Below, in pieces: positions 1 through 6,602 of a DNA stretch of 42,177 nucleotides (position 1 is the first letter of the stretch; the number at the start of each line of letters is the position of its first letter). This DNA comes from GWC2-45-19 sp964358085 (GTDB lineage: Bacteria > Patescibacteriota > Microgenomatia > CAZETR01 > Amesbacteraceae). The notes below the pieces were generated by a model. It had not been told where the DNA came from. It ran no database searches and was given only the letters and a program-made list of their open reading frames with translations. The stretch spans positions 1 through 42,177 of the forward strand of contig CAYHNU010000002.1 of NCBI GenBank assembly GCA_964358085.1, written 5' to 3'. A program made the translations under genes and the position numbers.

Positions 1-2
1 AA

Positions 3-149
3 ATTTTAAGAATGTTGTTAGCCCCGCTAGAATTGATATGGATGCCGGTAGTAGGTTTTTTCTTTGGGGCCTTGCCAGGATTGGATGCGCATACCAGGCT
101 GATGATGGGGCGCTACATAGAGTATCGGGTTACTGAAAAAGTTGGGTAA
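3..149 (+). CDS. C-terminal fragment of a family-2 glycosyltransferase (partial)
   Basis: The reading frame is open from the left edge and stops at 147-149, giving 48 residues. They start with a hydrophobic stretch (LELIWMPVVGFFFGALPGLD) and end with DAHTRLMMGRYIEYRVTEK. The pattern DAxTRLxxGxxxxxxVTEK is what I know from the C-terminal ends of membrane-bound family-2 glycosyltransferases in Patescibacteria. The catalytic domain lies outside the window. The gene points the same way as the glycan genes that follow at 249, so it is probably the upstream member of that operon. The family assignment rests on a short tail only. Confidence 0.6.
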   Translation: MLRMLLAPLELIWMPVVGFFFGALPGLDAHTRLMMGRYIEYRVTEKVG

Positions 150-248
150 CCAGATACTGTATCCCTTGCCTCACTTGGTTGCTCGGCGTGACTCGCAAGC
201 CGTGAGGAGCGTGATTGAACATCGAGTACGGAAAAGGTAGGATAAGCT

Positions 249-1652
249 ATGCGCAAGTGGCTGGTGGTACATGAAGCGATATTGATTATCTTGGCAGGAG
301 TGGTGTTTTTGAGAATTCCCAGTCTGTTTGAGCCGTATTGGTATGGGGATGAAGGAATATATCTGACGGTGGGCCGGGCGATGAGACAGGGGGTGGAACT
401 GTATCGAGGGGTCCACGACAATAAACCCCCGTTGATATACACGCTGGCGGCTGTGGCCGATGGAAGGCAGTTTTGGTTTAAATTTATCCTGATGCTATGG
501 AGCGTGGCTACGGTGGCTGTATTTTGGAATGTGTCCCGGTATCGGATCTGGCCAACCGTGATTTTTGCATTGCTAACGACACTGCCGTTGTTGGAGGGGA
601 ATATCGCGAACGCGGAAGTGTTTTTTCTGCTTCTGACTGTGGGGGCGTTTGGCCTGGTGTGGAAGGACGACAGTTTAAAAAATATTTTTGGGGCGGGGAT
701 ATTGTACGGAGTAGCGGGACTGTTTAAAACACCGGGGCTATTAGAAGTGGCGGTGTGGCCGGCGATATGGCTGGTAAGCCGAGACCGTGAGTGGCTGAAG
801 AAATCATGGTGGATGGGAGTGGGGGCGGCAATACCGATGGGGTTGGCAGTGATCTATTTCTTGGGAAGAGGAACACTGCCGGAATTTATGACAGCGGCAG
901 GGATAAAAATGATCCCCTATTTGTCTAGCTGGAATGTGGGGTTACCGATAGTTGGATCGTTGTCTGGAAGAGCTGCGTTATTAGTTACTTGGTTACTTGG
1001 TTTATGGTTATTGAGAGAAAAAGTGTCTAAGACGGTAATAGTTATGGGGGTATGGTGGGGGGTAACACTATTTGCCGCCTTACTTTCGGGCCGGCCGTAT
1101 CCCCATTACCTGCTACAAATGGTGCCGGTAGTTAGCCTGGCGGTGGGAGCGGTAGCCTGGGAAGAGAAAAAAGGAAAGATTCTGTGGCTGGCAATGGCTG
1201 TGGCAACTGCCGCAGCGGTGGGCTTATTTAAATTTTATGCTTATCCGGTGGTGAGCTACTATCAAAATTGGGGCAGGTGGGTGGCGGGACGACAGAGCCA
1301 CAAAGCGTATACGCAATGGTTTGATCCCCAAGTGAAAAACAATTATGAGATAGCTAGGCTTGTTATGGCCGGAAGTCGAGAGAATGAGAAAATTTTTGTG
1401 TGGGGAGATGAGCCCATGATATACGCGCTGTCCCGCAGGCTACCGGCAACTAAATACACGGTGGAATACCATGTTAAGGAGTTTGGGGCTCAGAAGGAAA
1501 CCCTGGAACGATTGAGTGAGACACCGCCGCGATATATTGTTCTCTGGGGAAACGGAGAAGATCTCCCGGGCCTGGCGGAACTACTAAAAGAAGAATATAT
1601 GCGGGAGACGATGATGGGAGAGGCCCAGGTGTACCGTTTATGGATGAATTGA
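249..1652 (+). CDS. PMT-type membrane glycosyltransferase (GT-C, dolichyl-P-mannose mannosyltransferase-like)
   Basis: This is a 467-residue polytopic membrane protein. A first membrane segment (about 10-21) is followed by an outer loop with WYGDEGIYL (D34, E35) and DNKPPLIY (57-64). This is the layout of the PMT/ArnT glycosyltransferase family, where the loop-1 acid pair is catalytic and the KPP stretch follows. About ten further hydrophobic segments run to residue 330, followed by a soluble domain at 330-467. Such enzymes move a sugar from a polyprenyl-phosphate carrier to an acceptor on the outer face of the membrane. The next gene overlaps its end by 13 nt. AGGTAGGAT, a weak ribosome site, precedes the ATG. 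Donor and acceptor cannot be told from sequence. Confidence 0.85.
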   Translation: MRKWLVVHEAILIILAGVVFLRIPSLFEPYWYGDEGIYLTVGRAMRQGVELYRGVHDNKPPLIYTLAAVADGRQFWFKFILMLWSVATVAVFWNVSRYRIWPTVIFALLTTLPLLEGNIANAEVFFLLLTVGAFGLVWKDDSLKNIFGAGILYGVAGLFKTPGLLEVAVWPAIWLVSRDREWLKKSWWMGVGAAIPMGLAVIYFLGRGTLPEFMTAAGIKMIPYLSSWNVGLPIVGSLSGRAALLVTWLLGLWLLREKVSKTVIVMGVWWGVTLFAALLSGRPYPHYLLQMVPVVSLAVGAVAWEEKKGKILWLAMAVATAAAVGLFKFYAYPVVSYYQNWGRWVAGRQSHKAYTQWFDPQVKNNYEIARLVMAGSRENEKIFVWGDEPMIYALSRRLPATKYTVEYHVKEFGAQKETLERLSETPPRYIVLWGNGEDLPGLAELLKEEYMRETMMGEAQVYRLWMN

Positions 1653-1975
1653 AGAAAAAATTGGAGTTGTGGAATTGGCGGGTGGTAACCGTGGGGATAG
1701 TGGTGGGAGTGGGACTAGTAGCCATATATTGGAGAAGTCTGCCGCCCGAAGTACCGCTGTTGTACAGCCGGCCGTGGGGACAAGATCAACTGGTAAGTCC
1801 ATATTTTTTGGTAATCCCGCCGGTATTTTCGGCCATCGTTGGGATTTTTCTGGGCTGGGTAGCAAGTAAGTCGGTGGAGGAAAAATTGCTACCGATTATT
1901 ATTTGGGTCTCGAGCATGGTGGTGCAAATGATTACAATTCTCGGATTAGTGAGAATTGTGATGTTGGTCGTATGA
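1640..1975 (+). CDS. Small three-helix membrane protein of the glycan operon
   Basis: This is a 111-residue protein with a charged N-terminus and three predicted membrane helices (about 15-31, 52-75 and 83-107). The conserved-looking stretch LPPEVPLLYSRPWGQDQL (34-51) lies between the first two. I recognise that stretch from small membrane proteins next to PMT and WecA-like genes in related genomes, but I know no function for it. It overlaps the PMT gene by 13 nt upstream, and its TGA shares an ATGA with the next start (1972). Translation is therefore probably coupled to both neighbours, and a role as a subunit of the same membrane glycan machinery is a reasonable inference. Confidence 0.75.
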   Translation: MDELKKKLELWNWRVVTVGIVVGVGLVAIYWRSLPPEVPLLYSRPWGQDQLVSPYFLVIPPVFSAIVGIFLGWVASKSVEEKLLPIIIWVSSMVVQMITILGLVRIVMLVV

Positions 1976-3036
1976 TAATACCCTTTTTAATGGCGGCTGC
2001 CGTTTCCTGGATAGTGACGAGGTGGGTGGTGAAAAAAGGAAAATTTTTGGGAATTATTGACGATCCGGCCCGCCACAAGCATCCCAAAGTTATCCATGAT
2101 AAACCCGTTCCCCGGGGCGGAGGGATTCCGATTTTTGCGGCACTGCTAACGGTGTTGTTCTTCACGCAACCCAGCAAGCAGGTCTGGGGGGTAATAATTG
2201 GCGCAGCGATACTGGCGATAGTGGGATTTCTGGACGACAGATTCGAAGAAAAAATTTCGCCTTATTTAAGATTGGGGGTAAATATTCTGGCGGCACTAGC
2301 TGTCATCGGGGCAGGAATAGGCATTGCTTATATTACTAACCCCTTAGGGGGAGTAATAGACCTGTCGTGGCCCAGATGGTGCATTGGGTCGCACTGTGTG
2401 TGGATTTTGTCAGACGTATTCGCCTTGGTGTGGCTAGTAGCGATGCAAAATATTGTAGGCTGGAGCAGCGGAGTAGACGGACAATTGCCGGGGTTTGTGA
2501 TAATTGCAGCTATTACAATTGCTCTTTTGGGGTGGAGATTTAATGTGGATTTTGGACAATGGCCGGTGATAATGTTGGCAGCGGTAGTAGCGGGAGCGTA
2601 CGCCGGATTTTTGCCCTGGAATTGGTTTCCGCAAAAAATAATGCCGGGGTATGGAGGAAAAAGCCTGGCCGGATTTTTGTTGGGGGTGCTGGCCATTATG
2701 TCCGGAGCCAAGGTGGGGGCGATGATGCTGATATTGGGGCTACCGTTTATCGACGCGGCGCTCGTCATCATCAAACGTCTGCGGGAAGGACGCAGTCCGG
2801 TGTGGGGAGGAAATGAACACCTGCATCATTACTTGTTGAAACGAGGGTGGGGAAAAAGAAGAATCGCCTTATTTTACTGGGGAGTGGCAGCGGTGATGGC
2901 GGTAGCCGCTCTGCAATTGAATAGTGGATGGAAGTACTTTACAATGGCCACAGTCATCTTAGTGGTTGGCGGAGTGATTTTATGGTTGCAAGGATTTTTG
3001 ACCTTTTCAAAACAGCCCGGCCCCGACAGTGGGTAA
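1972..3036 (+). CDS. WecA/MraY-family polyprenyl-phosphate sugar-1-phosphate transferase
   Basis: The protein has 354 residues and about ten membrane helices. Family signatures occur in the expected order: HDKPVPRGGGIPIF (42-55), the acid pair GFLDDRFEEK (85-94), MQNIVGWSSGVDGQLPG (158-174, with the catalytic-type Asp169) and the loop GGNEHLHHYLLKRGWG (279-294) with HLHH. The HxHH loop is more typical of WecA/TagO enzymes than of MraY. These transfer a UDP-sugar 1-phosphate, often GlcNAc-1-P, onto undecaprenyl phosphate to begin a surface polymer. I chose the ATG at 1972, which makes an ATGA overlap with the upstream stop; the frame is open further upstream, but that part encodes no family sequence. 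Confidence 0.85.
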   Translation: MIIPFLMAAAVSWIVTRWVVKKGKFLGIIDDPARHKHPKVIHDKPVPRGGGIPIFAALLTVLFFTQPSKQVWGVIIGAAILAIVGFLDDRFEEKISPYLRLGVNILAALAVIGAGIGIAYITNPLGGVIDLSWPRWCIGSHCVWILSDVFALVWLVAMQNIVGWSSGVDGQLPGFVIIAAITIALLGWRFNVDFGQWPVIMLAAVVAGAYAGFLPWNWFPQKIMPGYGGKSLAGFLLGVLAIMSGAKVGAMMLILGLPFIDAALVIIKRLREGRSPVWGGNEHLHHYLLKRGWGKRRIALFYWGVAAVMAVAALQLNSGWKYFTMATVILVVGGVILWLQGFLTFSKQPGPDSG

Positions 3037-3926
3037 AGAACCTGACGCTATACTCGGGGCTGATTTTTACGGGGAATGTGCTTTCCCGTGTTGTGTGGTG
3101 GAGTAACTTTTGGGTAGTAACCGAAGCCATTATGGCTTTTACGTTGGTCGCGGTGTCCATTTATTTCTTAAACGACCTGGTGGACATCAAAGGCGACCAG
3201 GCACACCCGTTTAAGAAATTTCGGCCGGTGGCGACGGGCAGAATTTCCAAATCATTGGCGATAGCGGTATTTCTGGTAGCCGGAGCAGCGGGGTTAGGGT
3301 GGGCCAAAATCTTGTCTCCACTTTTCTTTCTGACTGTTTTTGGCTATTGGGTGTTGCAGATTTTATATTCGTGGGGTTTGAAGAACGTCGAGGTGGTAGA
3401 CGTATTTGTAATTGCCCTAGGTTTCTTTTTACGCGTGCTGGCGGGGGCGATTGTGATTAACGCCCACTTGTCTATTTGGTTTCTGCTGTGTGTAATTTCA
3501 GTATCCCTGTTTTTGGCGGTAGGGAAACGCCGGGCAGAACTGGCGATTCTAACGGAAACGGGCGCCGCGGCTCACCGCAAAGTGATGGGAAAATATACGA
3601 CAGATATTCTGGATCGGTATGTGGGCATGTTTGCCACTTCTTCTTACCTGTCTTGGGCGCTATACACCTTTAATTTTTACGAGCAGGCGCCGTCATTGGT
3701 ACCATCGTCTTTGATATTGCTGTCGCGAACGCTGACTATTAACAAATGGCTGATGGCCACTATTCCGGTAGTGATTTTTGGGATCATGCGTTACATTCGC
3801 ATCATTTACGACGGGGCACGGGCGGAGACTCCGGAGAAGGTGATTCTGTCCGATCTGCCGTTGTTGATATCTGTGGCTACGTGGGGAGCGATAGTGGTAG
3901 CGGTGTTATATTTGGGACCTATCTAG
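2982..3926 (+). CDS. UbiA-family polyprenyl-phosphate phosphoribosyltransferase (DPPR synthase-like)
   Basis: The 314-residue protein begins with ARPRQWVKN (12-20) and has the Asp-rich motif NDLVDIKGDQAHPFKKFRP (64-82) followed by VATGRIS. This is the pattern of decaprenyl-phosphate phosphoribosyltransferases, the UbiA branch that puts 5-phosphoribose from PRPP on a polyprenyl phosphate. A second polar stretch (KYTTDILDRYVG) sits near the middle, and eight or nine membrane helices are visible. The ATG at 2982 has GGCGGAG just upstream and overlaps the previous gene by 55 nt. Next to a WecA-like and a PMT-like gene, it suggests a lipid-linked pentose for surface glycans. The DprE1/DprE2 epimerase pair is not in this window. 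Confidence 0.82.
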   Translation: MVARIFDLFKTARPRQWVKNLTLYSGLIFTGNVLSRVVWWSNFWVVTEAIMAFTLVAVSIYFLNDLVDIKGDQAHPFKKFRPVATGRISKSLAIAVFLVAGAAGLGWAKILSPLFFLTVFGYWVLQILYSWGLKNVEVVDVFVIALGFFLRVLAGAIVINAHLSIWFLLCVISVSLFLAVGKRRAELAILTETGAAAHRKVMGKYTTDILDRYVGMFATSSYLSWALYTFNFYEQAPSLVPSSLILLSRTLTINKWLMATIPVVIFGIMRYIRIIYDGARAETPEKVILSDLPLLISVATWGAIVVAVLYLGPI

Positions 3927-3927
3927 A

Positions 3928-4764
3928 TTACTCGAATTTGTCGGCATATTGGGACGAGATCCAGCCGGAAGAAGTAGCGTTAAGATCGACCTTGATGAGG
4001 TACCAACTGGGGGCTTTTTCTAAGAGCGGATATTTTTCTCCAGGCTTGACCCGGCCTATTTCTTTGGCACCAGTGTTTGGTTCCTGGCGGATTCGTAAGA
4101 AGCCCGTGGGGGTATCTTTGATTTCTACATACGGCTTCTTCAGAATAGCGGAGGCTGTGGCTTCTGGTGTTGGAGAGGGAGATGGTGTGGGCAAGCTAGC
4201 CAGTTTGACGTTGACGTTAAGTTTGTAACCTAAAACGGCCTTAGCAAAAACAGTCCGGGGTGAAAAACCAGGAGCAGAGATACCAATCTGGTGATCGCCG
4301 GCGGGAACAGAAGGAACGGGAAGTGGAGAAAATCCCTGGGGCTGACCATCGAGAGTAATCGAAGCGGAATTCGGGTTGGAAGTGACTACCGCCAGGGAGG
4401 CGGTCTTGCCTGACTGAAGCTCGAGATTGACTACTTCGCCGGAGGAAGCCAAGTCGGAGTCACCAAAATCCCGCTTGACCACGGTGTAGGTGTTGGAGGT
4501 AAGACGAACTTTGGTCTGATACGAAGTCAAAGACAAGGAGGTGGAGGTGGGAATAAGTTTGATGGTCACTTCGCCGGGTTTAAAAATCTTTTCCAGAGGA
4601 GTCTGGCCCAGTTGAACGTTATCCACATAAACCAAGGAAGTAGGAGTAGATTCGATGCGCAAGCCGGCGTTGGGCTTTTTCCCCTGGAGGTAGCTAAAAA
4701 CGCCAAAGCCGATGGCTGCTGCCCCGGCCAGGATCAAAATAATGGCTGCAATCTTCTTACCCAC
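3928..4764 (-). CDS. Membrane-anchored PEGA-repeat protein with C-terminal SH3b domain
   Basis: The protein has 278 residues: an N-terminal membrane anchor (5-26), two PEGA-type beta repeats (about 35-98 and 122-188, each with the pattern value-value-D-G/N-x-x-x-G-x-x-P), a Pro/Thr/Ser linker (191-206) and a bacterial SH3 domain (212-278, with LRIRQEPNTGAKEIGRV and GWISSQYA). PEGA and SH3b domains are extracellular and commonly bind the cell wall or other surface proteins. The start is a GTG at 4764. An extended -10 box (TGG TATTAT, 4771-4779 on the minus strand) ends 6 nt before it, so the mRNA may be leaderless. The gene ends 1 nt from the convergent UbiA gene. Confidence 0.8.
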   Translation of the reverse strand: MGKKIAAIILILAGAAAIGFGVFSYLQGKKPNAGLRIESTPTSLVYVDNVQLGQTPLEKIFKPGEVTIKLIPTSTSLSLTSYQTKVRLTSNTYTVVKRDFGDSDLASSGEVVNLELQSGKTASLAVVTSNPNSASITLDGQPQGFSPLPVPSVPAGDHQIGISAPGFSPRTVFAKAVLGYKLNVNVKLASLPTPSPSPTPEATASAILKKPYVEIKDTPTGFLRIRQEPNTGAKEIGRVKPGEKYPLLEKAPSWYLIKVDLNATSSGWISSQYADKFE

Positions 4765-4770
4765 GGGTAA

Positions 4771-4779
4771 ATAATACCA
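4771..4779 (-). promoter_or_regulatory. Extended -10 promoter of the PEGA gene
   Basis: On the minus strand TGGTATTAT lies 6 nt before the GTG start at 4764. There is no convincing -35 box, and the TGn extension would compensate. Transcription would start at or next to the start codon. Confidence 0.5.
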
Positions 4780-4813
4780 CGATTTGGTGTAAAATGAGGC
4801 AGGATTTGGCCAG

Positions 4814-4843
4814 TCCTGCAGAGCAGGATCTGGCTTTGCCAGA
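4814..4843. repeat. Double-hairpin repeat element, copy 1
   Basis: Two adjacent hairpins are joined by TC: TCCTGC-AGA-GCAGGA followed by TGGC-TTT-GCCA, then GA. A near-identical 30-bp unit occurs at 5293-5322 and a partial one at 5211-5240. A half copy (GCAGGATTTGGCCAG) precedes it from 4798. It lies just upstream of the GIY-YIG gene. Confidence 0.8.
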
Positions 4844-4856
4844 GTGGCGAAGTGAT

Positions 4857-5132
4857 ATGTACTATACTTATGTACTAAAGAGTCTAGTAAATGGGGATGT
4901 ATACATCGGATACTCAGAAAATTTAAGAACCCGTCTTGAATATCACAACTCGGGCAGGGTAAGATCGACTAAAGGCTATAAGCCGTGGATTTTGGTATAT
5001 TACGAGGCTTATTTAAACAAATTTGATGCGGCAGGACGAGAAAAACAATTAAAAACACATGCTGCCAAATCTTCCCTGGAAAAGCAGATTTCTCGGAGCC
5101 TGACCGAAGCTAATGGTAAAATCAACAGGTAG
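4857..5132 (+). CDS. GIY-YIG domain nuclease (UPF0213/YhbQ-like, 91 aa)
   Basis: A compact single-domain protein of 91 residues. YYTYVLKS at the N-terminus and DVYIGYSENLRTRLEYHN (14-31) are the GIY and YIG strands with the catalytic-type Arg and Tyr. LVYYEAYLNKFDAAGREKQLK carries the conserved Glu. It belongs to the small stand-alone GIY-YIG group, whose cellular role is mostly unknown (DNA repair or mobile-element nuclease). The ATG at 4857 was chosen because the frame upstream only encodes the repeat element. The gene lies between copies of the double-hairpin repeat and its stop is 3 nt before tRNA-Cys, which suggests it arrived as a small unit beside the tRNA. Confidence 0.85.
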   Translation: MYYTYVLKSLVNGDVYIGYSENLRTRLEYHNSGRVRSTKGYKPWILVYYEAYLNKFDAAGREKQLKTHAAKSSLEKQISRSLTEANGKINR

Positions 5133-5135
5133 TCC

Positions 5136-5207
5136 GGCCTGATGGCGAAGTGGAAACGCTGCGGTCTGCAAAACCGCCATGCGGGGGTTCGATTCCCCCT
5201 CAGGCCT
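5136..5207 (+). tRNA. tRNA-Cys (anticodon GCA)
   Basis: A full cloverleaf can be drawn by eye. The acceptor stem is GGCCTGA with TCAGGCC (7 bp). The anticodon arm is GCGGT-CTGCAAA-ACCGC, giving anticodon GCA for cysteine. The T arm is GGGGG-TTCGATT-CCCCC. The discriminator base is T at 5207, the usual identity base for tRNA-Cys. CCA is not encoded. The gene starts 3 nt after the GIY-YIG stop codon and may be processed from the same transcript. Two fragments that look like tRNA 3' ends follow at 5241-5342. Confidence 0.93.
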
Positions 5208-5210
5208 CTG

Positions 5211-5240
5211 TCTCACAGAGCGAGATCTGGCTTTGCCAGA
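5211..5240. repeat. Double-hairpin repeat element, copy 2 (degenerate)
   Basis: The second hairpin ATCTGGC-TTT-GCCAGA is identical to copy 1. The first hairpin has diverged to TCTCACAGAGCGAGA. It sits directly 3' of tRNA-Cys and runs into a tRNA-like T arm. Confidence 0.65.
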
Positions 5241-5342
5241 CAAAACCCTTATTCGCGGGTGCGAATCCCGCCCGGGTCTCTAGGATGGGGTTTCCTGCAA
5301 AGCAGGATCTAGCTTTGCTAGACGATTCCCCTCCTGGCCTCT
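5241..5342 (+). pseudogene. Two broken tRNA 3' ends, the second split by a repeat in its T loop
   Basis: Fragment A (about 5250-5280) has a T arm GCGGG-TGCGAAT-CCCGC followed by an acceptor-like strand CCGGGTCT, but there is no matching 5' half upstream. Fragment B reads GGGGTT (5287-5292), then the 30-bp double-hairpin element (5293-5322), then CGATTCCCC and TCCTGGCCTCT. Removing the element restores a normal T arm, GGGGTTCGATTCCCC, so the element appears to sit inside the T loop. Neither fragment can be a working tRNA. They resemble 3' ends duplicated during insertion events at a tRNA gene. Which tRNAs they came from is not clear. Confidence 0.6.
5293..5322. repeat. Double-hairpin repeat element, copy 3
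   Basis: The unit is TCCTGC-AAA-GCAGGA, TC, TAGC-TTT-GCTA, GA. Compared with copy 1, the second stem has changed at both arms (GG/CC to AG/CT), so pairing is kept by compensating changes. The element interrupts a tRNA T loop. Confidence 0.8.
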
Positions 5343-5375
5343 AAAATCGACGCTTCGGACTTTCTTCGGTTTGGG

Positions 5376-5404
5376 TTGACTTTTAGTAGACTACAGGTTA
5401 TACT
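5376..5404 (+). promoter_or_regulatory. Strong sigma-70-type promoter upstream of the M23 peptidase
   Basis: TTGACT (5376-5381) and TATACT (5399-5404) are separated by exactly 17 nt. The expected start is near 5411, about 50 nt before the peptidase ATG. A terminator-like hairpin lies in the leader. Confidence 0.75.
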
Positions 5405-5412
5405 GCAGGGCA

Positions 5413-5445
5413 GTTCTCCCCAGTATATGAGGGAGAATTTTTTTG
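5413..5445 (+). terminator. Terminator or attenuator hairpin in the M23 leader
   Basis: TTCTCCC and GGGAGAA form a 7-bp stem around a 10-nt loop, followed by a run of seven T. It lies directly after the predicted transcription start, so it would stop transcripts about 30 nt long unless read through. A second small hairpin, TGGGCC-AAA-GGCCCA, follows immediately. Confidence 0.65.
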
Positions 5446-5463
5446 GGCCAAAGGCCCACTAAT

Positions 5464-6027
5464 ATGTGGAAATATCTGGCAAAGATGAGTCGACTGGCTA
5501 GACCATGGGCCGCCCATAAAGGTCTGAAGCGGGCCGTGGGGCTAACTATGGCCTTGTTGGTGGCCGTGGTAGCAATTTGGGGACCCTTCCCTGCTTTGGC
5601 CTCGGATACGGGCGGAGCTGGTCTGGCAATACTGCCCGAGGGGGCAATTGAAGTGGTGACCGAGGAAGCGGCCCAGGTGCCGATAGAAAACTACAGAGTA
5701 TCCCAGGGATATCGTTTTTTCCATCCGGGAGTGGATTTGGCGGCCAAGATCGGCGAACCGGTGAAGCCTGTCGCTCGCGGCAAGGTCATTCTGGTACAAA
5801 AAGACCGCTGGGGCTATGGCCAACACGTAATCGTAGATCATGGAGACTACCAAACCTTGTATGCCCATTTATTCAAAATCAACGTGGCAGAAGGCCAGGA
5901 AGTGAACATGGAGACGGTTTTGGGTGAGGTCGGCTCAACCGGACGGTCTAGCGGACCGCATTTGCACTTGGAAGTCCGGGAAGGTAACAAAACCATCAAC
6001 CCCAAATCCGTGCTGGATATTAAGTGA
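5464..6027 (+). CDS. Secreted or membrane-anchored M23 family metallopeptidase
   Basis: The protein has 187 residues, with a positively charged start, a hydrophobic segment at 24-46 (signal peptide or anchor, ending PALAS) and an M23 (LytM) domain from about 78. The zinc and catalytic residues are in place: HPGVD (H87, D91), H135 in LYAH, and HLH (H166, H168). M23 enzymes cut peptide cross-links in peptidoglycan. The ATG at 5464 is preferred. A TTG at 5443 with GGGAG upstream would add seven residues and cannot be excluded. The last 8 nt overlap a convergent AbrB-like ORF. It is transcribed from the promoter at 5376. Confidence 0.88.
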   Translation: MWKYLAKMSRLARPWAAHKGLKRAVGLTMALLVAVVAIWGPFPALASDTGGAGLAILPEGAIEVVTEEAAQVPIENYRVSQGYRFFHPGVDLAAKIGEPVKPVARGKVILVQKDRWGYGQHVIVDHGDYQTLYAHLFKINVAEGQEVNMETVLGEVGSTGRSSGPHLHLEVREGNKTINPKSVLDIK

Positions 6028-6175
6028 GTTTCTGAAGTTTTTTTATTTTTATAACCTTCTCCCCGGGGCTTATCTTAAAGGAAATTTTATCTCCCGGTAC
6101 AATCCTCAACAAAATCTGGATGCTCCGAGAAATGGTGATTCTGCCTCTGGAAGTAAGAGTATAAATTCCGATCAT
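6020..6175 (-). CDS. Small AbrB/SpoVT-like DNA-binding protein
   Basis: A 51-residue ORF reads MIGIYTLTSRGRITISRSI, then LLRIVPGDKISFKI. This matches the swapped-hairpin AbrB/MazE pattern (xxTxxSKGQITIPxxIRxxLxIxPGD). The conserved glutamine before ITI is Arg, and the usual Pro is Ser, so it may have decayed. Its ATG overlaps the stop of the 37-residue ORF at 6172-6285 (ATGA). Such proteins often act as antitoxins or autoregulators, but no toxin partner is recognisable next to it. It overlaps the convergent M23 gene by 8 nt. Confidence 0.55.
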   Translation of the reverse strand: MIGIYTLTSRGRITISRSIQILLRIVPGDKISFKISPGEKVIKIKKLQKLT

Positions 6176-6285
6176 GGCATTGCTATTTTATAACCGATAT
6201 TACCCATAACACCAGTGATAGTGTCCCAGGCGCTGGCGAGGTTGACCTTGGCATAGCCTTCAATGAGAATTTTGACTTTATTCAT
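6172..6285 (-). pseudogene. Short ORF resembling the start of an MBL-fold hydrolase (probable remnant)
   Basis: The 37-residue frame starts MNKVKILIEGYAKV. That resembles the first strand of a group of metallo-beta-lactamase-fold hydrolases that begin with KILIEGYAK, but nothing after it matches: there is no HxHxDH motif. It ends in ATGA, shared with the AbrB-like ORF, and its start overlaps the stop of the gene upstream (6282). It could be a truncated gene or an unrelated leader ORF. The evidence is a 14-residue resemblance only. Confidence 0.3.
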
Positions 6286-6602
6286 GGATGAGGAGTATGA
6301 GCTTTAAATCTCTCAGCTGCTTCAGGGCTTTCCTGAATCATCCAAGAATTAGCGTTGCTGTCAGGTCTCCATCTAGCTATTAGCCGGTCACCGACATAGA
6401 CCCCTAAATGAGGGCCAATTCTCCACGGGTCTTTCCTTTCCAGTTTAGTCAAAACGTCATCCCCGTAGAGACCAATTATTTTTAAGGCTACTCCAGGATT
6501 AATTCTGCTTTTCACTGGAGTGGCAGGAGGGAACTCTACTTCTGTAAAAACTGCGGAAGAATGACTCCTCCAATTCCCTGGTGCGTCTTTGGTCTCGGTC
6601 AT
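6282..6602 (-). CDS. Hypothetical protein, 106 aa
   Basis: I do not recognise this protein. It is soluble, without membrane segments, with the stretches KIIGLYGDDVLTKLERKD and HLGVYVGDRLIARWRPD in the middle and a Pro/His-rich tail. Its ATG overlaps the stop of the serine hydrolase upstream by 4 nt (ATGA), so the two are probably co-translated. It is likely real because of this coupling and its ordinary codon use. Confidence 0.6.
   Translation of the reverse strand: MTETKDAPGNWRSHSSAVFTEVEFPPATPVKSRINPGVALKIIGLYGDDVLTKLERKDPWRIGPHLGVYVGDRLIARWRPDSNANSWMIQESPEAAERFKAHTPHP

Noticed and set aside
150..248. A short gene or tRNA between the first two glycan genes
   Set aside because: The 99 bp have no cloverleaf; the GTGACTCGCAAGCCGTGAG stretch forms only a weak imperfect hairpin, and minus-strand frames here have no family features.
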